This document shows, piece after piece, positions 26,881 to 36,493 of a stretch of DNA of 64,000 bases (position 1 is the first letter of the stretch; each line of letters begins with the position of its first letter). The stretch comes from Promethearchaeota archaeon (GTDB taxonomy: Archaea > Asgardarchaeota > Lokiarchaeia > Sigyniarchaeales > SOKP01). Location of the stretch: the NCBI GenBank assembly GCA_019058295.1, contig JAHPZI010000015.1, positions 1-64,000 of the forward strand. The letters are read 5' to 3'. The position numbers were made by a program, and so were the translations under genes. A model generated the notes under the pieces. That model was given only the letters and a program-made list of their open reading frames with translations, had not been told where the DNA came from and did not search any database.

Positions 26881-27546
26881 ATGAAGTATGAAGAGGTTCT
26901 AGATAAAATTGAGAGCGTACTCCAAGGAGAAGCTCATTTAGACGAATTAGCTAAAAGAAAACGAGACCCATTTAAGATTTTAATTTCTACAATATTATCT
27001 GCTCGAACTAGGGATACTAACACAAGAGCAGCAACAGAAAAGTTATTTGCTAAATATAATAAACCCCAACTTATCGCAGAAGCAGATTTGGAAGATCTAG
27101 AAGAACTCATAAGATCTACAGGATTTTATAAAGTAAAAGCTGCCCGAATAAAAGATGTATCCAAAATAATTCATGAAAAATATAATGGTAAAGTTCCTGA
27201 AAATTTTGAAGAGTTAATAAATCTACCTGGAGTAGGTGCTAAAACAGCTAATTGTGTCTTGATATATGCTTTTGATATTGATACCATAGCTGTTGATACT
27301 CACGTGCATAGAATCTCTAATAGATTGAAATGGGTAGATACCAAGAAACCTGAAGAAACTGAGGAAGCATTAAAAAATTTAATCCCTAAAAAAGAATGGA
27401 AAAGAATAAATAGACTATTTGTTAAGTTTGGACAGGAAATCTGTATGCCTATTAATCCAAAACATAATATTTGCCCGATAGAGAATATTTGCCCTAAAGA
27501 TTTTTCAATGGAAGAAGAAAGAAGAAGAAAGAAAAAGAAAAAATAA
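26881..27546 (+). CDS. nth: Endonuclease III (DNA glycosylase/AP lyase)
   Basis: 221 residues. The helix-hairpin-helix INLPGVGAKTANCVL (near 111) contains the catalytic lysine, and the catalytic aspartate is in AVDTHVHRI. It excises oxidised pyrimidines and cleaves AP sites. The C-terminal cluster loop reads C-MPINPK-H-NI-C-PIENI-C: the second cysteine of the C-x6-C-x2-C-x5-C site is histidine (codon CAT at about 27460). The cluster may be His-ligated or lost. A lysine/arginine tail ends the protein. It is the last gene in its series, convergent with rhomboid, 6 bases apart. Confidence 0.92.
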   Translation: MKYEEVLDKIESVLQGEAHLDELAKRKRDPFKILISTILSARTRDTNTRAATEKLFAKYNKPQLIAEADLEDLEELIRSTGFYKVKAARIKDVSKIIHEKYNGKVPENFEELINLPGVGAKTANCVLIYAFDIDTIAVDTHVHRISNRLKWVDTKKPEETEEALKNLIPKKEWKRINRLFVKFGQEICMPINPKHNICPIENICPKDFSMEEERRRKKKKK

Positions 27547-27551
27547 CTCTA

Positions 27552-28127
27552 TTAATAATACTCTTCATACCTTTTTTTTCGTTTGAAGATATAACCAAAT
27601 AAAACTCCACCGGCTAATCCAAAAATATGAGCCCAATAATTTATTCCCGGTTGGAAAGACATAATTATGAAATAAGCAATATATATTAAACTAAGCCCTA
27701 TAAGAGATGGTTCTTCTCTCATAAAAAATATAAACGCAGCACCAATCAAGCCAAATATAGCACCCGAAGCGCCTAAACTTATAACATAGAGCGGTAATAA
27801 TACTAATGAGAAGAGATTTCCAATTAATCCTGAAATAAAATAGATTATTAAATACTGATATCGAGGAAAATTGTTTTCGATGGCAGCCCCAAATATTAAT
27901 AACGCAACCATATTAGAAAACAAGTGTAATCCATCAGCATGAAGGAACATGGATGTTACAAGTCGCCATAGTTCTAAATCTTCGATAACTTTCGAATTTA
28001 TTTGAGCTAAAGAAAGTAGATATTCTACATCTAAAATTAAATTAAAAACAATAAAACAGATGGTATTAACTGAAATTAACAAAAGTGTCACTTTTGCTTC
28101 TTTAAAGCCTTCAGCATCTAAAACCAT
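27552..28127 (-). CDS. Rhomboid-family intramembrane serine protease
   Basis: About 191 residues with six transmembrane helices. WRLVTSMFLHADGLHLFSNM is the conserved first-loop and H-x-x-x-N region, GASGAIFGLIG carries the catalytic serine, and NYWAHIFGLAGG supplies the catalytic histidine. It cleaves transmembrane helices within the membrane. The protein is short, with no extra domains and a basic tail of KRKKRYEEYY. The start is ATG 28127, next to an in-frame TTG. It is convergent with endonuclease III. Confidence 0.9.
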   Translation of the reverse strand: MVLDAEGFKEAKVTLLLISVNTICFIVFNLILDVEYLLSLAQINSKVIEDLELWRLVTSMFLHADGLHLFSNMVALLIFGAAIENNFPRYQYLIIYFISGLIGNLFSLVLLPLYVISLGASGAIFGLIGAAFIFFMREEPSLIGLSLIYIAYFIIMSFQPGINYWAHIFGLAGGVLFGYIFKRKKRYEEYY

Positions 28128-28329
28128 CAAGATAATTAAGAAAAAGCTAAAAAAATTAATAATATTACTATAATTAATTATGGAAAGATATAATAGTGAT
28201 TTTTATCTTTATTTTTTTAAAGTATTAGAGGTTTTTTTAAAGATTTCTTAATTGAATTGATTAATAATATAGAGCTAAAATTCGAATATAACAAATTATA
28301 AGTGATTTCCGCTGAGTAAAGGTAGAAAA

Positions 28330-29634
28330 TTGTTTGCTTGTTCTGATTGTGGTAAAGAGATCCATGAAAGAGAGATCATTTATTTAGAGCGAAAACCCTA
28401 TTGTAAAGATTGTTATATTAGAAGATTATATGAAATAAAGAAAGATCTTTTATTAAAGAATCTTATAAAAAATCAATATTTGCAGGATAAGCGACTTATT
28501 GCAGCTTTTAACGAAGTACCTCTTGAGGAATTCATTCCAAAGGAATATGTAGATCCGAACAAAATTTACGAAGATATTCCAAATCTTTTTTATTACGATA
28601 AACCAGAAAATTATAGAACAATATCTGCTCCTCATATGATAACGATTATGCTACAAGGTTTGGCTTTAAAGGAAAACGATGATTTATTAATATTAGGGGC
28701 AAAGAGTGGATATATTGCAGCACTAGCTCATATATTGGCACCCAAGGGAGAGATTATAATACTTGAAGCCAATTCTGAAATTGCGAAGATAACAGATGAT
28801 AATTTAAAGAAGTTGAATTTACACGATAATATAACTGTAAATATCAAGAATCCTCTTGAAGGAATGCCAGAATTAGGCCCATGGCAAAAAATTTTAGTGA
28901 CAGGCGCAATTAAACAAGAACGTATTCATCCATTATTAAGTCAACTTGATCCTAAAGAAGGAGTGTTATACGCCCCCATTGGGGAAGATTTTATCCAGAT
29001 CTATACACAAATTCTCAGAATCGAGGAAGAATTCTATGGAAAAAAGCAACTTCAAGTTCGCTTCACTCCCTTAATGACTCAAGTCGAATTAGATGAATTG
29101 GAATTGATTACAGATTTCGAACTTTTAGATGAATTTGAAATAAAGGATGATCCTAATAAAGTTGATCAAACTCTTAGTAAAGTCAAAGAAAAAATAAGCA
29201 TAAAATATGCTTCGAGTATCTTTGATGATATTGAATTAAAACCGCAACCTAAGTTTCATGTAATTAAGGAGAAAATTTTAGATGAGCAAAGAGAGGAGGT
29301 TCTTACTTCTTTAGAAAATATTGAAATAATTATTGCAAAATTGAAAAAAGAAGATAATATTGCCGGTTGTTTTGATTTTATTGACGATATAGAAAATCAA
29401 CTCGAAAACCTAAAAAATTTCAAGAAGGATTTTGATATTAAAACAAAAAAAATCCAAAACTTTCTAAATCAAATAAGAACGTGTAATATTGTCAGAAAAG
29501 AATTAAGGACAGAAAATATTTCTAAATCTGATCTCATAGATAAGGAAATGGAGATTGTAAACAAACAAATTGAAAAAATTAATGAGCTAAAGCAATTACT
29601 TAGTAGCGAAATTGAAAGAATTAAGAAATTATAA
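28330..29634 (+). CDS. Protein-isoaspartate methyltransferase-like protein with N-terminal LIM-like zinc finger
   Basis: 434 residues, about twice the usual PIMT length. Residues 3-25 hold CSDCGKEI...YCKDC, a half-LIM zinc finger. A PIMT-like core follows: EVPLEEFIP, ISAPHMITIMLQGL (family T-A-P-H-M), motif I LILGAKSGYIAALAHIL and EANSEI. The remaining 200 residues are charged and helical with likely coiled coils (near 330-430). PIMT repairs isoaspartyl residues; the added finger and tail suggest a recruited or repurposed enzyme. The start codon is TTG; the frame has a stop nine codons upstream and no ATG between. It is followed 21 bases later by a membrane protein. Confidence 0.75.
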   Translation: MFACSDCGKEIHEREIIYLERKPYCKDCYIRRLYEIKKDLLLKNLIKNQYLQDKRLIAAFNEVPLEEFIPKEYVDPNKIYEDIPNLFYYDKPENYRTISAPHMITIMLQGLALKENDDLLILGAKSGYIAALAHILAPKGEIIILEANSEIAKITDDNLKKLNLHDNITVNIKNPLEGMPELGPWQKILVTGAIKQERIHPLLSQLDPKEGVLYAPIGEDFIQIYTQILRIEEEFYGKKQLQVRFTPLMTQVELDELELITDFELLDEFEIKDDPNKVDQTLSKVKEKISIKYASSIFDDIELKPQPKFHVIKEKILDEQREEVLTSLENIEIIIAKLKKEDNIAGCFDFIDDIENQLENLKNFKKDFDIKTKKIQNFLNQIRTCNIVRKELRTENISKSDLIDKEMEIVNKQIEKINELKQLLSSEIERIKKL

Positions 29635-29655
29635 TCATAAATTAAGGTTATCTTT

Positions 29656-30372
29656 ATGGTTTTAGAATCTATTGAAATTATTAATGGAATTTTGGGCATT
29701 ATATATGTTATTGTCTCCATAGTTATTGGTATAAGGCTCATGACTAAATATTTTCAAAATAAAAATACGATATTTATTTATGTAGGATTAACATGGATCG
29801 GTCTATCAACTCTTTGGCTAGCAGCCAGTATATCTTTTGTATTGGCTCTCACAACTGGCCGTGGGCTTCCCCCAATACCATATTTTTTAATAGGAGTATC
29901 ATTGATTCCATTCTTTTTATTCACGTGGATGATTGCATTTAGTTCGCTTGTATTTGAATATTATAAAAAGATTGTTCTTGGCGTTTTCGCAATTCTTTGT
30001 ATGATACTTGAAGTAATTTTCTTTTATCTGCTTTTCACTGACCATTCAATGATTGGAGTACAAAATACTCCCATTGATACAGATTGGGGTATTTTTATGA
30101 CAATTTATCTTATTTTAGTAATAATTATTGCTTTAATTACTGGAGGTTTATTCTCTTATAAATCTATGATATCTGAAAATCCAGAAATTAGGTTAAGAGG
30201 AAAAGTAATTTTAATTTCTTTTATTATTTGGGCACTTGGTTCTATTATAGATACTATTTTTGAATTTGCTTTAATGAGAACACTAGCAATTTTCCTTTTA
30301 ATAGTTGCTTCTTTCTTATGGTATTTCGCTTTTAATTTGCCAAAATTTTTGAAAAAAAGATTATCAAAATAA
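29656..30372 (+). CDS. Seven-helix membrane protein, unknown function
   Basis: 238 residues with about seven hydrophobic helices. Conserved-looking residues are the LTWIGLSTLWLAAS helix, TGRGLPPIP in a loop, and ENPEIRLRGK between helices five and six. The basic C-terminus is LPKFLKKRLSK. The size and topology recall the pair at 10.5-12.1 kb, but the WKPVW and GVGKQIG motifs are missing, so any kinship is distant. It follows the PIMT-like gene by 21 bases and may be co-expressed with it. Confidence 0.6.
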   Translation: MVLESIEIINGILGIIYVIVSIVIGIRLMTKYFQNKNTIFIYVGLTWIGLSTLWLAASISFVLALTTGRGLPPIPYFLIGVSLIPFFLFTWMIAFSSLVFEYYKKIVLGVFAILCMILEVIFFYLLFTDHSMIGVQNTPIDTDWGIFMTIYLILVIIIALITGGLFSYKSMISENPEIRLRGKVILISFIIWALGSIIDTIFEFALMRTLAIFLLIVASFLWYFAFNLPKFLKKRLSK

Positions 30373-30395
30373 AACTTATAATATTTTTTTATTCT

Positions 30396-30908
30396 TTATT
30401 GCTTGAGAAATTCTAAAACTGCTTTCATAAAATCAGGTAAATCATCAGGCTTTCTTGAAGTAATCAGATTCTTATCAATTACAACAGGTTTATCCACAAA
30501 AGAAACTCCTGCGTTTATCATGTCATCCTTTATTGCAAAGTAGCTAGTAGCTTTGCGACCCTTTACAATTTTTGCTGAAATTAAAACCCATCCCGCATGA
30601 CAAATAGCTCCAACTAGCTTCCCCTGAGCATTGATTTTTGCTACAAAATCTAATACTTTCTGATTCCTTCTTAAATAGTCGGGATTTTTAGTTCCACCAG
30701 GAATAATAACGCCATCATAGTTGTCAGGATTAGCTTCATTAATAGTTAAATCAGGTCTAAACGGATAACCCCACTTCCCTTTGATTTCCCTTTTTGATAA
30801 ACTAATTAATTCTACATTATGACCAGCTTCTAATAACCTTATCCTTGGATAGTGTAATTCTAAATCCTCATAACCATCTGTAGCCAAAAAAGCTATTTTT
30901 TTTACCAT
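30396..30908 (-). CDS. DJ-1/PfpI-family protein
   Basis: 170 residues, standard for PfpI/YhbO. It starts KIAFLATDGYEDLELHYPR. The nucleophile elbow is AICHAGW with Cys near 103, followed by KGRKATSYFAIKDD. It ends in the family motif LITSRKPDDLPDFMKAVLEF. Members act as glyoxalase III, deglycase-like or intracellular peptidase-like enzymes in stress protection; which applies here is undecided. An AGAGGTG ribosome-binding site precedes the ATG. The ICMT-like gene lies upstream on the same strand, 64 bases away. Confidence 0.9.
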   Translation of the reverse strand: MVKKIAFLATDGYEDLELHYPRIRLLEAGHNVELISLSKREIKGKWGYPFRPDLTINEANPDNYDGVIIPGGTKNPDYLRRNQKVLDFVAKINAQGKLVGAICHAGWVLISAKIVKGRKATSYFAIKDDMINAGVSFVDKPVVIDKNLITSRKPDDLPDFMKAVLEFLKQ

Positions 30909-30972
30909 CTTTTACACACCTCTTTAATTTTTTATTTATTAAACTCATTATTTAATCTTGTGATTATAATAA

Positions 30973-31614
30973 TTAAGTTAACGTATTTAAAATTCCAACA
31001 TAAACGATAAAAATTGCTATTAGGATTAATATTACATTGAAAGGTGTTGGAAATAATCTCCTTGGAGTTTTCTGCTTATAATTTTCGTATTTTTCTCCAA
31101 ATTGGGGTATAAGTAAATATTTTTCTTCTAAAAATCCTTCTAATTCTAAAAGTAATATTAAAAAGGGCGTAAGAAGCAAAGTAATAAAAGAATCAAATAT
31201 AAGAGCCAATCCTAAAAATGACATTGCCCATGAAGTATACATTGGATGTCTCATTATTTTATAGGGGCCGTCGGTAATTAATCGAGCCTTACCTTTTGCC
31301 AAACCTCTAATTTTATTAATTTTCATAGCTGAATTTCCAAAATATATCCCCAAAATAACTAATACAATCCCCAAAATTAAAAACATGGTCCACAACTGTT
31401 CAAAATAGCTTTTAGTTCCAAAAAAAGGTTCAAAAAAGCTTGACGTAATAATAGGAATCGAAATAAGTGAAGAACACCATATTATAAGATAAATAATTGT
31501 ATAGATATCCCACCACTTACTAATTTTCCTCTCAGTTTTTAGAAAAATTATCCAATAGATAAAAAAATTCAATAAGAATATAATAACTAGGATAGCAACT
31601 ATTAAAATCAACAT
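30973..31614 (-). CDS. Isoprenylcysteine/phospholipid methyltransferase-like membrane protein
   Basis: 213 residues with about five to six transmembrane helices. The SAM-binding signature of the ICMT/PEMT superfamily is present: GPYKIMRHPMYTSW near 115, then LEEKYLLIPQFGEKYENYKQ with the RRLFP ending. Family members methylate prenylcysteines, phosphatidylethanolamine or small molecules at the membrane. The small GTPase of this window lacks a C-terminal prenylation cysteine, so a lipid substrate is more likely. It is probably transcribed with the DJ-1 gene. Confidence 0.8.
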   Translation of the reverse strand: MLILIVAILVIIFLLNFFIYWIIFLKTERKISKWWDIYTIIYLIIWCSSLISIPIITSSFFEPFFGTKSYFEQLWTMFLILGIVLVILGIYFGNSAMKINKIRGLAKGKARLITDGPYKIMRHPMYTSWAMSFLGLALIFDSFITLLLTPFLILLLELEGFLEEKYLLIPQFGEKYENYKQKTPRRLFPTPFNVILILIAIFIVYVGILNTLT

Positions 31615-31933
31615 TCTTTTGCTAAATCCTCTATTCTTAGGTCTATAATCAGCACTTTTAATTTAATTCTATATTGCCATATATTTATAGTTCATTAAAA
31701 TAATCAATTCTATGAGAATTTTATTGATATTAGACATCTTTCTGACTTGATTTGATCACCCAATCAATTAAAGTTCTCTTTTGTCGGTATAAATCCATTA
31801 ATTTAATAAATTTTTTTGCCTAAAAGCATTCATATTATCAAAGATTTAATAAAATTTCAATGATAAATTTTTTAATTTTTAAATTCTTTAAAGAATTAAG
31901 GATTTTTGAATAGATTATTGCTGATTTTATAAT
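31615..31933. other. Intergenic gap, nothing recognised
   Basis: About 320 bases of AT-rich sequence between divergent genes. No reading frame, tRNA-like fold or clear repeat was found. It should contain the promoters for the ICMT-like gene and for the DUF1015 gene. Confidence 0.5.
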
Positions 31934-33181
31934 ATGCCAGAACTGTTAGATTTTAGAAATTTACATTACAAGGAGGGGAAAAAAGACCCGAAAAAACTAA
32001 AGTTGCTCACTGCACCACCATATGATGTTATATCAGAAGAAGAACTCATAGAAATGAAAAAATATCCTGAAAATATTTGTCATGTAATTCTTCCAGAAAC
32101 ATATGATGCTGCTGGTAAAAAATTAGATGAAATGATATCTGAAGGAATTCTGGTTACCGAAAAAGACAGATGTATCTGCATTTACGGAATAGACTATACA
32201 AGACCTGACACTGGAGAAAAAATAAGCAGATATGGATTTGTCGGTCTTTTAAAATTAGTTGAAATATTTCCTTCTAATGACGGCGTCATACCCCATGAAG
32301 CAACGTTCAGAAAGTATACAGAGGATAGATTACGAATAATCCAAGAAACAGATAGTAATTTTTCTCCTATTTTCACAATTTACGATGGAAATGGTACAGC
32401 TGAGGAACTTTTTAACAAGTACATTAATAAAAGACCATTTCTTGAAACAATTGATCGAGATGGTTTCACGCATAAGATCTGGGAGGTTTGGGATACAGAT
32501 GATATAAAAAGATTTCAAGAAATTGTCAAGAAACACGACGTAATTATTGCTGATGGTCATCATCGATATATAACTAGCTTGCAACATAGCAAGCAGGGAG
32601 GATGTAATTATATTATGGCTTTGTTCATTGATTTTAATGATCCAGGATTAATTATTTTCCCAAATCATCGATTAATTCATAATCTTCCAGTCAGTTCTAT
32701 AGAAGAATTTAAAGAAAAAGTTAACAAGGAATTTGAGATTGAATTTATCGAGGATATTTCTGAATTTAAAAGAAAAATGGAAAAACTTATCGGTCAACAT
32801 GTTTTTGGAGTCTATTATCTTAAAAATTATTTGATTCTTAGGTTAAAAGACGATATAAGACCTGAAGAATATATGACAGAAATCGAAGGATCAACCGAAT
32901 GGAAAAATTTAAACCTTCCAATATTACATAATATTCTACTTAAAAAATGTATTGGAGTTAAAATGGAAAATATATCATTTATTAAGGGATTAGAGAAAGG
33001 AATAAATATTGTTGATGAAAGAGAGGATATTGATGCTCTTTTTGTAGTAAATCCACCATTATTGGAAGAGATTCAAAAAATTACTAGTTTAGGAGAGATT
33101 ATGCCACAAAAGAGTACATATTTTTTTCCTAAACCTCTCTCAGGCTTAATAATACACCGCCATTCCAATGAAATTGAATAA
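31934..33181 (+). CDS. DUF1015 (COG4198) family protein
   Basis: 415 residues, the usual family length. Typical landmarks are LTAPPYDVISEEE near residue 30, the YGFVGLLKLVE strand near 100, VIPHEATFRKY near 120, and the strongly conserved IADGHHRYITSL near 205 with paired histidines. The family occurs widely in bacteria and archaea and has been linked by context to serine kinase or phosphoserine metabolism, but the reaction here is unknown. It is a single gene with no operon partner. Confidence 0.85.
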   Translation: MPELLDFRNLHYKEGKKDPKKLKLLTAPPYDVISEEELIEMKKYPENICHVILPETYDAAGKKLDEMISEGILVTEKDRCICIYGIDYTRPDTGEKISRYGFVGLLKLVEIFPSNDGVIPHEATFRKYTEDRLRIIQETDSNFSPIFTIYDGNGTAEELFNKYINKRPFLETIDRDGFTHKIWEVWDTDDIKRFQEIVKKHDVIIADGHHRYITSLQHSKQGGCNYIMALFIDFNDPGLIIFPNHRLIHNLPVSSIEEFKEKVNKEFEIEFIEDISEFKRKMEKLIGQHVFGVYYLKNYLILRLKDDIRPEEYMTEIEGSTEWKNLNLPILHNILLKKCIGVKMENISFIKGLEKGINIVDEREDIDALFVVNPPLLEEIQKITSLGEIMPQKSTYFFPKPLSGLIIHRHSNEIE

Positions 33182-33345
33182 ATTTCCATTATAACTTTAA
33201 TTTTATTGTTTTTTTAATCATAGTAAATCTAGTTCTGGCTAAAATTCTCAGAATTTATGCATTGATGTAAGTGTTTTAATTAAGTAAAATTAAAAAATAA
33301 ATAAAAAAAAGAAAAAATATAGTTTTTTTTAATAAAAGAAAGAAA

Positions 33346-35475
33346 TTACACATAATTTTTTTTGAGATCATTTAGTTTAGATATAATCTCATCGCTAATA
33401 TTTCCCACAACTACTACATTACCCATAGATTTTATCTCTTTAATAAAATGTGCAAATTGATGACGAGCTGGACCTGGGGGTAATTTATCCATATTATCTT
33501 CTAATAACGCACCTAATTCATCGGTTTTTATTCCACCATTAATCTTTCTATAGAATTCATTAAATATCCCATCTATTTCAATTTCTTTTGTTCTCGATAA
33601 TGTTTTACTTATAGATTCAGAAGGAGTACTTGGTTCACCAGAACTATCTCTACCTAAGACTAAAACGTGAGGTTCAGTTCTAGGATAATCTCCTGTACCA
33701 GAGCAATTATAATTTATACTTATTGATTTTCCACCTAGTAATTCCGGAATCTTTATTTTTACCTCAGATTCTTTGCCTTTTTCATGAATAGTACCTATGG
33801 GAGGTGAAAATTCAGTTAAAGCAAAACCAGAGGGAATATCATCCGTTACAACAATATTTTCTAATTCGACATCTCCCTTATTTTGGATTCTAACAGAAAT
33901 ACTAAACTCTCCTTCCGAAAGCCCTGGTTTAACACTTTTAAGTGTTTTAAGCTTTCTCGCAACATATTTGATTTTTATTACAGGTTCTTCAGGAGGACTT
34001 ATTATAAACTCTTTACCTTTTATCAAAACATTTGCTTTTACCTCTACTGGTGTATTATATCTGGCTTCAGGCTTAGGATTTCTTGCTAGAAGAGGATAAC
34101 TCATAGATATTTCAGAATTTGGTGGAACTTGGCTTTTTAAACCTTTTAATCTAATAGAAATTATATGTTTAGAATCTGGATTTTGATCATCTGGATTAAT
34201 CCCAATCGCTTCAATGAATTCTTCCTTATTTTGAATTTCAGCAACCCCTTCCATATTTTTTACCTCTATTTTTAAATCTTTATTAATAAGAGGGGGAACA
34301 AAATCGGGGGGTATTTCATCTATTATTTCAAGATGATCTATGTTTGATGTTCCTAAATTAGGAATGCTATTCACAATAGTCATATCAGTATTAGCGTATG
34401 CGGCTACTTCAGGAGGATTAATCGTTTTATGAATTTCTATGCTTAAAACGTGATAAATGGTTGGTTCCTTTATAATCTCACCTATTACTCTAGTAATTAC
34501 TCCAAATAATGGTGTGAATTCAATTTCAGATGCTAAATCAGGTACATTTTGACCATCAACAAGGAAATCTTTTTCCCATGACTGTTCGGGATCCAGTTCA
34601 ATATTAGGGGTTTCAGAAACAACATTTTCGGAGCCCGTAGGGATATTATGGGAAACTTTAACATTTTCAAGTCGTACTTTAAATTCAGAATCATTAATAA
34701 ATTCGACATTACAATCCCAAGTTGCGGGATTAGATCCTTCCTCTCTAGTAACTCCGCTCATTGAGTCCGTTTCTCCTCGCACTTCTGGTTTTATCATAGT
34801 TAGTATTTTATTATCGATTAAATAATTGACTCTCAAATTACCTAAAGTTTGGTCCTTTCTTTCCTTCACATTAACTACACAATACACCTCAAGAGTGGCG
34901 GTTTCTTTTTGAGGTAAATTCTCTATTTTCCAAGTTAATATCTTTTTTCCTTCTTCTTGTCCTAATTCAGCATTTCCAAAATTAGGGGATTTAATTTCAA
35001 TATCTTGGAGAAGTGGAGGCATTTCTTTCGTTACTGTTATTTCAGTGAACGGTATTTCCAAGGTATTTGTAAGGTCGATTTTTAAATTGCATTTATTTGT
35101 GTTCTCGTAAAGAAATGCGTTATTAATTTTACCTGAAATATCTCTTTCAGCATCAAATGTTTCAATGACTTTTAAGCAAGGCTCCTTTAAATTTTGAATT
35201 TCATATTCCTGTTTAAATTCCTGATCAGGATTTATGGCACCTACATTTAGCTCTTTACTTAAATTAGTATTTATAGTTTCTTTTAAGTCGCAACTTAAAT
35301 TCCATAGCCTACTTTTCTGAGATGTATTTTTAATCAATAAAGTCCCTTTTCCTTTAATCTCTTTTATATCATGTGCACCAGTTGCCCCTATCTCTGTTGG
35401 GGATAACACTGTATCTTCATAATCAGTTATATCTATAACGATTAAATTTTTTAATTCGCTCATTTTTTTAACCAT
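33346..35475 (-). CDS. Large beta-sandwich (DUF11-like repeat) protein without signal peptide
   Basis: 709 residues with no signal peptide and no membrane helix. The central part is made of repeated Ig-like modules with the DUF11-type pattern, e.g. IDHLEIIDEIPPDFVPP near 375 and LENIVVTDDIPSGFALTEF near 535. Others start LRLENVKVSHNIPTGSE and ITVTKEMPPLLQDIE. The last 70 residues are helical (EIDGIFNEFYRKINGGIKTD onward). DUF11 domains are normally extracellular stalks, so a cytosolic form with a helical C-terminus is unusual. It may be a scaffold. No enzymatic motif was seen. Two in-frame Met (35475, 35463) are possible starts. Confidence 0.6.
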   Translation of the reverse strand: MVKKMSELKNLIVIDITDYEDTVLSPTEIGATGAHDIKEIKGKGTLLIKNTSQKSRLWNLSCDLKETINTNLSKELNVGAINPDQEFKQEYEIQNLKEPCLKVIETFDAERDISGKINNAFLYENTNKCNLKIDLTNTLEIPFTEITVTKEMPPLLQDIEIKSPNFGNAELGQEEGKKILTWKIENLPQKETATLEVYCVVNVKERKDQTLGNLRVNYLIDNKILTMIKPEVRGETDSMSGVTREEGSNPATWDCNVEFINDSEFKVRLENVKVSHNIPTGSENVVSETPNIELDPEQSWEKDFLVDGQNVPDLASEIEFTPLFGVITRVIGEIIKEPTIYHVLSIEIHKTINPPEVAAYANTDMTIVNSIPNLGTSNIDHLEIIDEIPPDFVPPLINKDLKIEVKNMEGVAEIQNKEEFIEAIGINPDDQNPDSKHIISIRLKGLKSQVPPNSEISMSYPLLARNPKPEARYNTPVEVKANVLIKGKEFIISPPEEPVIKIKYVARKLKTLKSVKPGLSEGEFSISVRIQNKGDVELENIVVTDDIPSGFALTEFSPPIGTIHEKGKESEVKIKIPELLGGKSISINYNCSGTGDYPRTEPHVLVLGRDSSGEPSTPSESISKTLSRTKEIEIDGIFNEFYRKINGGIKTDELGALLEDNMDKLPPGPARHQFAHFIKEIKSMGNVVVVGNISDEIISKLNDLKKNYV

Positions 35476-35580
35476 CGTGTATTAGTGTCTTATGTTATAT
35501 TTTTACGATAACATTTTAGTAATAATAGTCTTAGTAAATATAAACTTATGCAAAAAAAAATATTTAAATAAATCATTTTT

Positions 35581-36429
35581 ATGAGAGACAATGCGTCATT
35601 TTGGAAAATCGTTGAAAAGTATAATAATCTAATGAATTCCGCAATAATAGGTCCTAATTGTGTAGACTCTAACATTTGTAGAGGTGATTGCTGTTCAATT
35701 AAGATTGATATACCTATGGTTTTAGCTAAAGAATATATTAAAAGAGGCTATGCGAAGAAAAAAGATTTTATTAGAAGCGATGTTTTTAGCTTTCAATTGA
35801 GGTTTGATGAATCTACAGGGAAATGTTTTTTATTCGATAATGCTATTAATGGGTGTAAAGTACATAATTCTGGGATTAAGCCTCCACAATGTTGGATTTA
35901 TCCCACAAATTTCTCTAATCCTGAGAATAAAGAGATTAGTTGTAAAAGAGCAAAAGGATGGAAGATAATTAATTCTGAAAAAACAATGAAAGCAGAAAAA
36001 TTGCTTCAAAAATATGTTTTTTTATGTCGACTTGAAGCAAAAAAAGAACTAAATAAGGTTAACAATAGAATAGGCAAAAACCAGACGGGGGATTCGAAGA
36101 ATATTATTAAATATTTAAAAAAAAGATTAAAAAAAATCCCCCCGAGTCAATTAGGCGGCTTTCAAGATACTTGGGATCGTTTTCAGGTATTATCTGCTGA
36201 AGGATTATCATTACAAATGAAAAAGTTTTGTAAACGTATCAATAAAGAATGCCCATATCGTTCAGCTGACTTTTTAGAATGTAAAGCTATTTGTGAGAAA
36301 ATTGCGAATGAATTAATTATTTTTTTACATAGTAATATAGATAATTATATAAAAAAGGAAGGCCCTGATCCTGAAGGTAAGTATCCGTTATATAAATTAT
36401 TTAACTTCGTTAAAGATTTTGAAGATTAA
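35581..36429 (+). CDS. UPF0153/YkgJ-like cysteine-cluster protein
   Basis: 282 residues. The N-terminal half has the cysteine signature of the zinc- or iron-chelating YkgJ/UPF0153 family: NICRGDCCSIKIDIP near 38, GKCFLFDNAINGCKVH near 87, and KPPQCWIYP near 108. A further cysteine lies in ISCKRAKG. The C-terminal half adds more cysteines (KKFCKRINKECPYRS, LECKAICEK), so it may bind a second metal site. The function of the family is unknown. A TATTTAAATA element is directly upstream of the ATG. Confidence 0.7.
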   Translation: MRDNASFWKIVEKYNNLMNSAIIGPNCVDSNICRGDCCSIKIDIPMVLAKEYIKRGYAKKKDFIRSDVFSFQLRFDESTGKCFLFDNAINGCKVHNSGIKPPQCWIYPTNFSNPENKEISCKRAKGWKIINSEKTMKAEKLLQKYVFLCRLEAKKELNKVNNRIGKNQTGDSKNIIKYLKKRLKKIPPSQLGGFQDTWDRFQVLSAEGLSLQMKKFCKRINKECPYRSADFLECKAICEKIANELIIFLHSNIDNYIKKEGPDPEGKYPLYKLFNFVKDFED

Positions 36430-36493
36430 TATGCTCTCAGTCTCAACAAAAGATAATAAGACTGTTAGTAAATTAAAAAAAAAATTTAAATAA

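Noticed and set aside
27505..27546. A/G-rich simple repeat at the end of nth
   Set aside because: It encodes the Lys/Arg/Glu tail of the protein; short simple sequence of no separate significance.
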